From positions 1,302,001 through 1,366,000 of the forward strand of contig NZ_OZ034761.1 of NCBI RefSeq assembly GCF_964028355.1: DNA of 64,000 nucleotides. The letters run 5' to 3'. The notes beneath the pieces were generated by a model. The model was not told the DNA's origin. It made no database searches and saw only the letters and a program-made list of their open reading frames with translations. A program made the translations under genes and the position numbers. The DNA is from Wolbachia endosymbiont (group B) of Gerris lacustris (GTDB lineage Bacteria > Pseudomonadota > Alphaproteobacteria > Rickettsiales > Anaplasmataceae). How positions within the stretch are numbered: the stretch's first letter is position 1; each line of letters starts with the position of its first letter. Below, piece after piece: positions 1 to 8,953 of the stretch.

Positions 1-202
1 AAGTATAAGCGCATAATTTTTCGTACCCACCAGTTGCTTCAAGTCCAACTTTGATTACATTATGTAACCGCAAAAAGTCGATTATTTGATCAATAGCTTG
101 AATGTTATTTTCAAATACTTTATGATGTCCAAGTGGATGAATGTGGATATCTAGTTTGCTTTTGCTAACATCAATGCCAGAAATAATATTTGATGAACTC
201 AT
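1..202 (-). CDS. IS110-family transposase, N-terminal part (runs off the window)
   Basis: The reverse strand reads from an ATG at 202 into a 67-residue start of an IS110-type DEDD transposase. GIDVSKSKLDIH carries the first catalytic Asp, and GLEATGGYE matches the family's conserved E-A-T-G block. The rest lies left of the window. It is a different IS110 type from the copy at 35708-36535, whose matching block reads CMEATGCYSE. No frame damage is visible in this part, but completeness cannot be judged. Confidence 0.8.
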   Translation of the reverse strand, partial: MSSSNIISGIDVSKSKLDIHIHPLGHHKVFENNIQAIDQIIDFLRLHNVIKVGLEATGGYEKLCAYT

Positions 203-417
203 AATTCCTCCATAGAATAATATGTAGTACTGCATTTTCCACCCTTATATACGAGCCTCAACGCTCAATCAGTTGTTCGGAACTATTCAGTATATAAACA
301 GAAAGGAGAACCTTGCTTCAGTGCGGTCCTTATGACCAAGAATACCGACGGTTCCTCTTCTCTGCATGTTCTTAGTATTACCACTTTGTAATATTTATGA
401 ACTTGTTTTTAACATAT
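203..417. other. Non-coding end of the IS110 element, candidate bridge-RNA region
   Basis: About 215 bp upstream of the IS110 start contain no credible ORF. IS110-family elements carry a structured guide (bridge) RNA in a non-coding end, so this stretch is the expected place for one. I see no unmistakable fold by eye and cannot fix the element boundary, so this rests on position alone. Confidence 0.25.
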
Positions 418-583
418 AAGAATAAAGTTAATAGTTTGAAAGTTTTTCTTAAAAAGCTTACCATAACTTGGTCTCGATTTTCATTAAAAGACAAGTACAG
501 AAAAACTAGAGTATCTACCTTAACTTCCCTGAATTTACTTACAATCTCTTAACTTGACGCGTATGGTTTATCTAACACTCCCC
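418..583 (+). repeat. 3' end of an IS4-type transposase remnant
   Basis: This stretch is nearly identical to 39722-39890, the last part of the decayed IS4-type transposase there (from AAGAATAAAGTTAATAG to TAACACTCCC). It differs by a short deletion near 530 and a substitution near the end. It encodes only the transposase C-terminus and is a truncated copy of the same element. Confidence 0.8.
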
Positions 584-642
584 AGTGGCACCAGCAAAGT
601 TCCATACATATTACCACAATAACTAGGGACAAAATAAGGGAA

Positions 643-666
643 AGATGGTAGTTTAACCTACCATCT
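643..666 (-). terminator. fumC terminator overlapping its stop codon
   Basis: AGATGGTAG at 643-651 and CTACCATCT at 658-666 form a perfect 9-bp stem with a 6-nt loop. On the minus strand the stem is followed by a T-rich tail. The fumC stop codon lies within the hairpin, so the last codons of the gene are part of the stem. Confidence 0.65.
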
Positions 667-2041
667 CCTCTGGTTTCACTATCCTTTCAAATTCTTGCTC
701 AGTGAGTAGCTGCAGTTTTATCGCTGCTTCTTTTAGAGTGATGTTCTCTTTATAAGCAAGTTTAGCTATTTTTGCTGAATTGTCGTACCCTATATGCGTA
801 TTTAATATAGTGACCAACATTAATGACTGATTCAGTAAATCCTTTATTCTTTCTTCGTTTGCTTTAATATCAACTACGCATTTCTCTGCAAAATTTAAAC
901 TTGCATCAGCTAAAAGTCTTATAGACTGCAAAACATTGTAAATTATCACCGGCTTAAACACATTCAATTCAAAGTGACCATTTGAGCCACCAATTGTCAC
1001 GGCAACATGATTTCCCATAACCTGAGCACATACCATAGTTACTGCTTCACATTGAGTTGGATTCACCTTACCTGGCATGATTGAAGAGCCAGGCTCATTT
1101 TCTGGTAATATTATTTCTCCAATTCCGCATCTTGGACCAGAACCAAGTAACCTTATATCATTTGCAATTTTCATCAAGCTTACTGCTACTGTATTGAGTG
1201 CTCCACTGAGCTCAACTAAAGCATCATTTGCTGCTAGTGCTTCAAACTTATTTTTTGCTGAAATAAATGGAAAATCAGTGATTTTTGCCACTTCTTTAGC
1301 AAAATCCTCAGCAAAACCCTTTTTAGTATTGATTCCCGTGCCAACCGCGGTGCCACCTTGTGCAAGTTCATATACATTGATCAGAGTTGACTTTACTCTC
1401 TCTATTCCCTTTTGAATCTGAACTGTATATCCAGAAAATTCCTGCCCAAGTGTTAGAGGCGTTGCATCTTGCAGATGAGTACGCCCTACTTTTATTATAT
1501 CTTTAAATTCATGAACCTTATTATTTAGGGCTTTATATAATTCTTCAAGATTGGGAATAAGCAAGCGGTCTATTTGTTCTGCTACTGCTATATGCATTAC
1601 TGTTGGAAAAGTGTCATTTGATGATTGACCACAGTTTACATGATCATTTGGATGCACTGGAGACTTACTACCTAAATCACCGCCCAAAATTTCTATTGCA
1701 CGATTGCTGACCACTTCATTCATATTCATATTAGTCTGCGTTCCAGACCCGGTTTGCCACACAACAAGGGGGAATTCGTTATCAAATTTACCGTCTATTA
1801 TTTCCTTTGCAGCTGCGCAGATTGCGTCCCCCACCCTATTCTCTATGCTACCTTGCTTCATGTTAACACGTGCTGCTGCAAGTTTTACTATTGCTAGCGC
1901 TTTAATCATGGGCTCTGGCATTCTTTCTGTACCAATTTTAAAATTTTCCAAAGAGCGTTGAGTCTGCGCTCCCCAGTAATGTTCACTTGGTACTTCTACT
2001 TTTCCTAAGCTATCTGATTCTATTCTAACTTTTTTATCCAT
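653..2041 (-). CDS. fumC: Fumarate hydratase class II
   Basis: Catalyses the reversible hydration of fumarate to malate in the TCA cycle, as a cytosolic homotetramer. The protein is 462 residues, normal for class II (iron-independent) fumarases. The fumarase/aspartase signature [15 protein letters not shown] is present near residue 320. [13 protein letters not shown] near residue 100 and [15 protein letters not shown] near residue 130 supply the other active-site segments. The start is the ATG at 2041. The gene stands alone, ends in its own hairpin, and has 262 bp without a recognisable feature upstream before the neighbouring ankyrin gene. It appears intact. Confidence 0.97.
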   Translation of the reverse strand: MDKKVRIESDSLGKVEVPSEHYWGAQTQRSLENFKIGTERMPEPMIKALAIVKLAAARVNMKQGSIENRVGDAICAAAKEIIDGKFDNEFPLVVWQTGSGTQTNMNMNEVVSNRAIEILGGDLGSKSPVHPNDHVNCGQSSNDTFPTVMHIAVAEQIDRLLIPNLEELYKALNNKVHEFKDIIKVGRTHLQDATPLTLGQEFSGYTVQIQKGIERVKSTLINVYELAQGGTAVGTGINTKKGFAEDFAKEVAKITDFPFISAKNKFEALAANDALVELSGALNTVAVSLMKIANDIRLLGSGPRCGIGEIILPENEPGSSIMPGKVNPTQCEAVTMVCAQVMGNHVAVTIGGSNGHFELNVFKPVIIYNVLQSIRLLADASLNFAEKCVVDIKANEERIKDLLNQSLMLVTILNTHIGYDNSAKIAKLAYKENITLKEAAIKLQLLTEQEFERIVKPEEMVG

Positions 2042-3433
2042 ATTTCCTCATTCTAGTGTTTGACATTACCTACATATATGAATTAATTAAATCACATTGG
2101 ATTTCAGTGTCAAGTTGAGACATCAGCAAAGTATGCTTTCTATCAAATACAAGAATTAGAAAATTTCTAACCCTTAAAAAGGCAAAATGCTATTTTAATG
2201 AAATCCGTAGAAAATTTTCAAGCCATATCTTTTGCTTCCTATTACTTTTTTGTTGTTATTAAGGCAATCCTGCAACCTTAAGAAACAAACCTACTTTTAC
2301 TCTCTATAAGGCTATTCCACTTAGAGCTTTAGTAGTGAAAACATTTTCAAGCGCAGAAGCTATATCTGTATTTGCTTTCTCTTTTTTTACTTCTACAATC
2401 ACATAATCAAACATTGCACCTAACGCTAGACCAACGGTCGCTGATGCTGCACAAACTGCAATCGCTGCTCCGGCAGAACATGATATTGTCATACCTGCAA
2501 CATAACCTATTGTACCACTCACACCAATGCAGACGTATTTCTTCCTTAGCTCTTTTTGTATATGACTTTTCAGATATTCTTTTACATCTAAATGACCGTT
2601 TCTAGTAGAATAATTCAGAGCAGTGTCCTCATAGTTATCTTTCACATTAACATTTGCTTTTGCTGTTTCTATCAGGTACTTTACTACCTCTAAATAGCCA
2701 CTTCCAGCAGCCCACATTAGAGCAGTTCTGCCATAGTGATCTGTTGCATCAATATCCTCTTTCTGTTTTTCTATCAGGTATCTTACTGTTTCTAATTGAC
2801 CATTTTTGGCAGCTGAAAATAATCCTGCATGATTTTTCATCATTTGTGCAAATGATAATGTTTTTAGTTTAGGGGGTTGTAACTCTTTAGTATTAAAGTT
2901 TAATTGTGCTGGAACAATTTCTACTTCAAACTCTACATGTTCTCTTGTGAAACGATCAAGTAGGCTTTTTACCTGATCAATTGTTTGAATTCTTACCTCA
3001 TAATACTGCGATAAAGAATCGATTATTTCCTTATTGTTAAGAAAAAATATCACCGATTCTATTTTACTTGTTAAATCTTCAGCATAGATTGAATATTCTA
3101 TAGTCGATCTATCTTGTGAAATATTTTGTATTGTCTCACGCTCTGTCCAGATTCTTACCTGTTCATCAATGCTCTGACTTACAAGAAAATTATATAAATC
3201 ACTATCTTCTTCCTTCATTTTATTGAGCTCATCCTTATAGTCATACCAATAAGATGATAACTCTGGTATCAAAGTAGGATCAGGCAAGCGAGGAATTGAC
3301 ATATCAAGATTAGCTATTAAATGATATCTAGTTAGAAGCTTTGCCACTTCCGTATGGCCATTTATAATAGCATGTGTTAGAGCAGGGAATTGATCTTTAC
3401 GTGTCACATTAAGATTAGCTCCATTTGCTATTA

Positions 3434-3489
3434 GAACCTGTACATGATCTCAAGAAAGGAATAAACTAAGAGATAATGTATATAAGTTA
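3434..3489 (+). mobile_element. Left-end fragment of the IS5-type element
   Basis: 56 bp identical to the left end of the complete copy at 4633, flanked on the left by the ankyrin-gene target TTA. It is cut off by the IS630 copy starting at 3490. It shows that the insert in this ankyrin gene is composite and not a single event. Confidence 0.85.
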
Positions 3490-4592
3490 TACCAACTCTC
3501 ATTATTAATGAACCAAATAAGAAGCATTGCAGAGTTGTTTAACCGTGGAAGGGGAAAGAGAGGTAATAAATTTACACAAAGCGCTCTCAAGCAGAACAAT
3601 TGTATCGTAGATTTTATTGCGCAAAATGTTCTGTTTTATATATAACCAAAACCTCTCAACAGGATTGAGGTCAGGTGAGTATGGTGGTAGGTATATAATT
3701 TCGATATTTTTAGGTATCTTTAAACTTTTTGACTTATGCCAACTAGCGCAATCCATCACGAGAAAAGCCTTTCGTATTCCTAAATATTGCGACATCTGTT
3801 CAAGGAATATATTTATACAAGCAGTGTTGACGTTTGGTGCAAATAAGCTAAAATTCTCTCCATTTCTGGGATTAACTGCACTATAGAGATAAAAATTTTC
3901 CCTACCTAATTTTACCTTAACCTGTGTCCTACTGCCTTTTTTAAACCACCCATGTCCAACTTTTGAATGTGTACCAAACCGTGATTCATCGAAGAAAAAT
4001 AGCTCTTTTTCAGAATGCATGACAATAGTTTCATTGAGGTTTTTTTTTAAACTCCTCTTGCTTATTTTTATCCTGTCCACTATGAACTGGTCTTGGTGTG
4101 ATATATGAGAATTTCATTCTTTGCATATTACGATGTATTGTGGATTTGCTGATATTCAAACCAAATCTTTCTTGGATTCTTATTCTCATTTCTCTAATAG
4201 TAATATTGGGGTTTTCCTCTATCCACACCTCAATTTGTTCAAGTTGACTTTGGTTCAATATAGTTTTTCTACGGCGTTGAGGTGGAGAAAATAATTTTTC
4301 TTCTCTTCCAAATTTTATGTGCTTTATCCATGTAGTAATTGCCTTTCTCGAAATGCAACATATTTTTGCTACAGCTGTTATACTGTGCTTTTTTGCTGCA
4401 ATTACAGCATTTAGTTTTTTTGCAACATACGCATTATTTCTTACTTTCTTCAGCATCTCTTTTGCTGATTCCACCACTTTTTCATCCAATAATTTTGATC
4501 TTAATGCCATCTAAACCTCGCTATTTTACTTACTCCAGTATGGCTTTTTTTCCATTATTGTCTATTCGTTGCTTGTATAGCGGGAATTGGTA
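3490..4592 (-). mobile_element. IS630-type element, copy 1
   Basis: 1103 bp, with ends TACCAACTC and GAATTGGTA that share only the outer TACCAA/TTGGTA. It is flanked by TTA on both sides (3487-3489 and 4593-4595). The left TTA belongs to the IS5 fragment, so this copy inserted into IS5-derived DNA or next to it. All eight copies in the window have this exact length. Confidence 0.93.
3505..4510 (-). CDS. IS630-type transposase, two frames joined by slippage (copy 1)
   Basis: Frame A (4510-4031, 159 aa) is a helix-turn-helix DNA-binding half (ISRKAITTWIKHIKFGR). Frame B (4080-3505, 191 aa) is the DDE_3 catalytic half: Asp in FFFDESRFG, Asp in VMDCASWHK and Glu in SPDLNPVERFW. The frames overlap at a run of nine A residues (TTTAAAAAAAAACC on the coding strand), where ribosomal or transcriptional slippage would give one protein of about 330 aa. 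The run is unchanged in all copies, so the two-frame layout is probably functional and not decay. Confidence 0.9.
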
Positions 4593-4632
4593 TTAGCACC
4601 AGAATTCATTTTTCATGACCCATACTTCCTTA
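4593..4632. other. 40-bp orphan segment between IS630 copy 1 and IS5 copy A
   Basis: This 40-bp stretch, bounded by TTA on both sides, matches neither IS element nor the ankyrin gene. It is probably a scrap of another locus carried in when the composite insert was assembled. Confidence 0.5.
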
Positions 4633-5495
4633 GAACCTGTACATGATCTCAAGAAAGGAATAAACTAAGAGATAATGTATATAAGTTAGGATATATGAGG
4701 AGTGTATACCCAAGTGATATAAGTCGGGAAAGATTTGAGATTATATTACCAGATCTAGAATCCTGTAGAAAAAAAACAAAACCAAGAAAACTGGATTTAT
4801 ATGAGTTATTTTGCGGTGTACTTTATGTGCTAAAAAGTGGCTGTCAGTGGCGAATGCTACCAAAAGAGTTTCCAAAATGGCGCAATTGTTACGATTACTT
4901 CAAGAGATGGAGTAAAAAACCGAATGAAGATAGAGAAAGTGTTCTAGAAATTGTCTTAAAAAAAATTAGTTGGAGAGGTTCGTTTCAACAGTGGTCGGAA
5001 TACAAAAACAAGCTTCTGCATCATTGATGCTCAAAGTGTAAAAAACACCGATATTGCTGAAGAAAAAGGTTATGATGCCGGCAAGAAAATTTCAGGAATA
5101 AAGCGTCATATTGCAGTAGATACGCAAGGTTTGCCACATGCAATTTATATTACTACAGCTAATATCGGAGATCGTACTGCTGCTGTAGAGATGATTTGTA
5201 ACGCAAGAAAAAATCTTTCCGAAGTTCAAAATATACTAGTTGATGCAGGTTATACAGGAGAAAATTTTGCAACTCAAATAAAAACGACTATTGGTGCAAC
5301 CGTTGAAGTAATAAAACGAAGTGAATTACATACCTTTGTTGTATTGCCAAAAAGGTGGGTTGTAGAGCGTTCTTTTGCTTGGCTGGAAAAGTGTAGACGG
5401 TTATGGAAAAATTGCGAGCGTAAACTCAATACTAGACTACAAATGGTCGTTCTAGCTTTTACTGCCTTGCTCCTCAAAAGATTATGAACAGGCTC
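4633..5495 (+). mobile_element. IS5-type element, copy A
   Basis: 863 bp with imperfect terminal inverted repeats (GAACCTGTAC at the left, reverse complement GAGCCTGTTC at the right), flanked by TTA at 4630-4632 and 5496-5498. A TNA target duplication is typical of the IS427/IS1031 side of the IS5 family. Three other complete copies of the same length are in the window. Confidence 0.93.
4695..5487 (+). CDS. IS5-type transposase, two frames joined by slippage (copy A)
   Basis: The first frame (4695-5027, 110 aa) carries the N-terminal transposase domain (LKSGCQWRMLPKEFPKW). The second frame, shifted by one base after a run of eight A residues near 4960, carries the catalytic half: Asp in IIDAQSVKNTD, Asp in VDAGYTGENF and Glu in VERSFAWLEK. 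Slippage at the A run would give a protein of about 260 aa. The catalytic frame has no good start of its own. Confidence 0.88.
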
Positions 5496-5775
5496 TTAGA
5501 AGTTGTATTACCTGAAGATGACCACGGGCAGCAGCATGAATTAGAGCAGTTATGTTTCCCGCATACTCCGCATTAACATTTGCTCCCTCTTCTATCAAGT
5601 ATTGTACTATCTTTAGTTGATCATTGTTAGCAGCCCATATTAGAGCTGTTCTTCCATAGTGATCTGTTGCATTAATAATTGCTCCACCCTGTATAGCTTG
5701 CTGAACAAAATCTAGCTCGCCTTTTTTAGCAGCATTAATTAGCTGCGCATTTAGCTGCTTTTGTGATAGCATATA

Positions 5776-5782
5776 CCCTCCT
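5776..5782 (-). promoter_or_regulatory. Ribosome binding site of the split ankyrin gene
   Basis: AGGAGGG on the minus strand, 3 nt upstream of the ATG at 5772. It decides the start 45 nt inside the longest open frame. Confidence 0.6.
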
Positions 5783-5986
5783 AAAATAAATATACTATTT
5801 AAAACTATTTTAGCCATTATTCAAGTTTCAATGGCTAAAATTGATTGAATCACTTTTTAGTGTTTTTTTATGGTTGTTTGAATCTAGCAAAGATGAGTCT
5901 ATATCACAATCTAGTAATTCTCCTACTGCACTTAGTAAACCAACTGTACAACCAGCTATTTTGATCTGGATGAGAGGAGATATAAT

Positions 5987-8854
5987 TTATAACCACTCCC
6001 CTATCCTTTCTAGTTGTTTGTAGCTGTTAAATCTCAGGAATTTATCAAAATAAGGAGAGGCAATGAAGGGAGTAGTATCTCTTAAATAATTAGATAAGAA
6101 ATCTGGTAGAATATTTTGAAATTCATGCATTTTTTGTCTATAATCTTTCAAAGCAACAACCTTTATTTTATTATAATCAAGTTTCCAATAAGCAAGCTCT
6201 GAAACTTCTCTTTTTGTTATATGTTCTACCGCTAAAGTTTGTAAAATTAATTGCGGAAAAAATCCTGACATAACTTCCTCATTGGAAGGTGGTGAACCAA
6301 GTTTATAGTCTATAATTGCTACTTGCCCACTTGGTAGATACTCAACTCTATCACATCTTGCTGTCAGTAAGATTTCTTGAGGGATAAGATCTCTATTTGT
6401 CATCCAAGCAGTTTCATACTGATCACAAGAAATATAGATTCCATCGTCACACGCTGGAATGACACCAATAGGGAATATCGGACAGGAAAAGCTCTTTTCC
6501 AACTCAACATAGTTGCTTCGAGTTTCATCAAATTCGACAAAAGATTGAATTATTCTTTGCAGTCTTACCCACCACATATTTGAAAAATTAAACTGACTAG
6601 TCGAGAATGCTTTTCGTGCAATGCTCATTGGCGACTTTTTGTTGCGTAAATATCTTGCAAGAATGTTGTGCACCATAGTACCAAACTCCAATATCGATGG
6701 CTTAAAATTTAAGTCTTTCAACTGTCTAAGGCCCAGTATATATTCAACGTAAAACGAATAAGGATTACGAATTAGCTTTTCTATTGCACTGCAAGACATC
6801 ACTTGCATTTTTGCTTGCCTCACTTCAGTTTTAGGTTTTGGCATAGGCTGAGTACATGGAACAATACACTCAGGTGTATTTAATATTCTTAGCCAATCGC
6901 GGTAAGGATATTTTGGTCTTTGTAACAGAACCTCTAAACGGTGCAGTAGAATTGATTTTCTATCACTCATTAGCCTCGTAATATAAACCTTGCCGGCACC
7001 AAATAAATTGCGCAAAGTATACAAAAAGTACCCTTGCTCTTCTTGCACAGAAGGAAGATTGAATTTTTCTCTATTCAGTGCATTCAAAAACGGATTCTGA
7101 AAATTTGGTATATCATTAAATCCAGCAAGTATTACAACTTTATTTTGATATAAGCTAAATTTATCAAAGTTATTTTCTGGAGAAAAAAACTTCCCTTTTA
7201 AAAATAATATCAGGATTTGACTATATAACTCTAAGGAACACTCAATTGCTATACCGTCACATGCATTTAAGAAATCACGAGTAAAATTACCTATTTCACC
7301 ATTTAGCTCTAAAAAATTCACATTAGAAAGCACATTAACACACTGCAAATGAGTTGCCACCACATCAGAAATAGGGCAATTTATAGAGTTAAGTAAAAGA
7401 TTAAGTATAGCCTCTAACCTATTGATAACAATTAATATATCCTCTTTATATTTTAGCTTTTTATGGGCATTGATAGCATTTATAATATCTTTAAGGCCAT
7501 TTGTACTAAAGTTGCGTAATATCTCTATTTCAAATTCAGATAAAATCTGAGAGTACTCTTCTTGAGTGTAATCAAAAGTCACTAGCCTATGTTTAAGGAG
7601 CGAAAGTAATGACACACTGCTCCAATTTGAGGTCAAAACTTCGATACTATAAAGTAGGAGTGTTATATAAGGATAATTTTCCGGTATGGCACTGTGTTGC
7701 CTTGATAAACATGCTATACGAGCTGCAAGTAATTTATCAAAGACAACCAAAGAAACGTTTTCATAACCTTCATTTTCTACAATTAATGATGTCACTTGTG
7801 CTTCTTCCTCTCTGGAATCACAAGTGATGACTTCAATATTGCCAATATATCCATTACTAACTTTGCTTAGATCGGCAGTTGTATCAAAGACATAATCTAG
7901 CTCAGGACTGCCTGTCATCCCAGCCCTCTGATTTTTAGTGTACGAACATTGTAATTTGCAGGTAATTTGAGTAGTAGATGGTGTCATTCCAGTGCTTGAC
8001 ACTGGAATCCAGTTTCTATTGTACAGCCACCTGGTGCGCTCATTTAAAGTTAAGTTTTCTGGATCCCAGTGTCTGGGCACTGGGATGACATCAGAACATG
8101 CTTCTGGCAGAAAACTTACATCCTCTCTGCCTATACTTAAATAATCGAGCAGATCTTTCAGGCAATATTGATAATGTTTTTTATCAAGTGATTGCCAATC
8201 TTTCTCTTTCATTTTCAAATTCAGATTAGGCAAAATTATTTTTCCAAACGGCAGGTCATATATAGCCTTAATTAACGATTTATCCTTTCCAATTCCAACA
8301 AAGATTATATGTTGGTCTTTTTGTAAAGAGATTATCATATTGTTTATGTAATCACTCTTATGTTCTAATATATTTACTACTCCTAAATCTTTTAAAATTT
8401 TATTCCAACTCTCAATGAGTAAGCTTATGAAATTCTCTATTTTTTTTGAATGTTCATCGAATTGATAACAATTCATTGTTTGGGTAGATTGAAGCAATGA
8501 TGGCAGGCTATAAGCTAAATCAATTGGGAAATTATCATTATTTTTTCTATTCCACTCCAATATGAATTGAATGAGTAGCAGCGTCCTCTTTGTTGGATTG
8601 ATAACTTTAACTCTATCAAGATTTAATATTAAATCCTCTTCATCAATGTTTTCCAGTGAAACTATCTCTGGCAAAATTATGCATTTTTTAGCGTTATAAT
8701 TCTTGAACGCACTCAGCAGCGCTATTACATCCCTCTTGCATGGAAGTATGATCTTTATTTGAGGAATTTCTTTTCTTTCATATTCAGAAAATATATGCTG
8801 AACTAGAATATCGAAAAAGGATGCATCTACGTTAATGGTAAAAACTTTTCCCAT
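5987..8854 (-). CDS. addB: Double-strand break repair protein AddB (PD-(D/E)XK nuclease)
   Basis: AddB is one subunit of the AddAB helicase-nuclease, which processes double-strand ends for RecA; its partner AddA is not in this window. The 955-residue length fits alphaproteobacterial AddB. The C-terminal nuclease is visible as CDRVEYLPSGQ followed by VAIIDYKLG (the Asp and D-x-K of the PD-(D/E)XK core). SCSAIEKLIRNPYSFYVEYI opens the nuclease domain in the usual way. I take the ATG at 8854 (MGKVFTIN) over the TTG at 8866. Residues about 254-292 are an in-frame palindromic repeat insertion (WIPVSSTGMTP), a segment foreign to the family. The divergent neighbour purL starts 99 bp away. I cannot see from sequence alone whether the insert harms function. 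Confidence 0.85.
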   Translation of the reverse strand: MGKVFTINVDASFFDILVQHIFSEYERKEIPQIKIILPCKRDVIALLSAFKNYNAKKCIILPEIVSLENIDEEDLILNLDRVKVINPTKRTLLLIQFILEWNRKNNDNFPIDLAYSLPSLLQSTQTMNCYQFDEHSKKIENFISLLIESWNKILKDLGVVNILEHKSDYINNMIISLQKDQHIIFVGIGKDKSLIKAIYDLPFGKIILPNLNLKMKEKDWQSLDKKHYQYCLKDLLDYLSIGREDVSFLPEACSDVIPVPRHWDPENLTLNERTRWLYNRNWIPVSSTGMTPSTTQITCKLQCSYTKNQRAGMTGSPELDYVFDTTADLSKVSNGYIGNIEVITCDSREEEAQVTSLIVENEGYENVSLVVFDKLLAARIACLSRQHSAIPENYPYITLLLYSIEVLTSNWSSVSLLSLLKHRLVTFDYTQEEYSQILSEFEIEILRNFSTNGLKDIINAINAHKKLKYKEDILIVINRLEAILNLLLNSINCPISDVVATHLQCVNVLSNVNFLELNGEIGNFTRDFLNACDGIAIECSLELYSQILILFLKGKFFSPENNFDKFSLYQNKVVILAGFNDIPNFQNPFLNALNREKFNLPSVQEEQGYFLYTLRNLFGAGKVYITRLMSDRKSILLHRLEVLLQRPKYPYRDWLRILNTPECIVPCTQPMPKPKTEVRQAKMQVMSCSAIEKLIRNPYSFYVEYILGLRQLKDLNFKPSILEFGTMVHNILARYLRNKKSPMSIARKAFSTSQFNFSNMWWVRLQRIIQSFVEFDETRSNYVELEKSFSCPIFPIGVIPACDDGIYISCDQYETAWMTNRDLIPQEILLTARCDRVEYLPSGQVAIIDYKLGSPPSNEEVMSGFFPQLILQTLAVEHITKREVSELAYWKLDYNKIKVVALKDYRQKMHEFQNILPDFLSNYLRDTTPFIASPYFDKFLRFNSYKQLERIGEWL
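7980..8092. repeat. Palindromic repeat element inserted in frame in addB
   Basis: 113 bp bounded by two inverted arms, GTGTCATTCCAGTGCTTGAC at the left and the complementary form ending GGGATGACATC at the right. Each arm is itself a hairpin (CCAGTGCTTGACACTGG). A further half-arm precedes it near 7913. It is translated as part of AddB without breaking the frame. Confidence 0.85.
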
Positions 8855-8953
8855 GAAAAATAACAATTAGTATGATGCATTATTGTACAGCAAAATATAA
8901 ATGTGCTCACAGTTTCTTATGTTATTATATATCAAATTCTTTAATAATATTGC

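Larger units (their letters stand above)
2304..5772 (-). pseudogene. Ankyrin-repeat membrane protein gene interrupted by IS elements
   Basis: Two parts, 5772-5499 and 3433-2304, belong to one gene. Removing the insert between the two TTA copies (3431-3433 and 5496-5498) restores an open frame of exactly 468 codons, joining GHLQVIQLL to IANGANLNV across the junction. The N-terminal part has two or three ankyrin repeats (DHYGRTALIWAA), the middle about 200 residues without a recognised fold, and then more ankyrin repeats (DHYGRTALMWAA). A hydrophobic, Gly/Ala-rich C-terminal stretch probably forms membrane helices. The start at 5772 rather than the longer option at 5817 is set by an AGGAGG directly upstream. 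It may have been a host-interaction protein; as it stands only a short N-terminal peptide would be made. Confidence 0.85.

Noticed and set aside
5841..6023. A 60-residue frame upstream of the split ankyrin gene
   Set aside because: It overlaps the end of addB, has no ribosome binding site, and resembles low-complexity debris.
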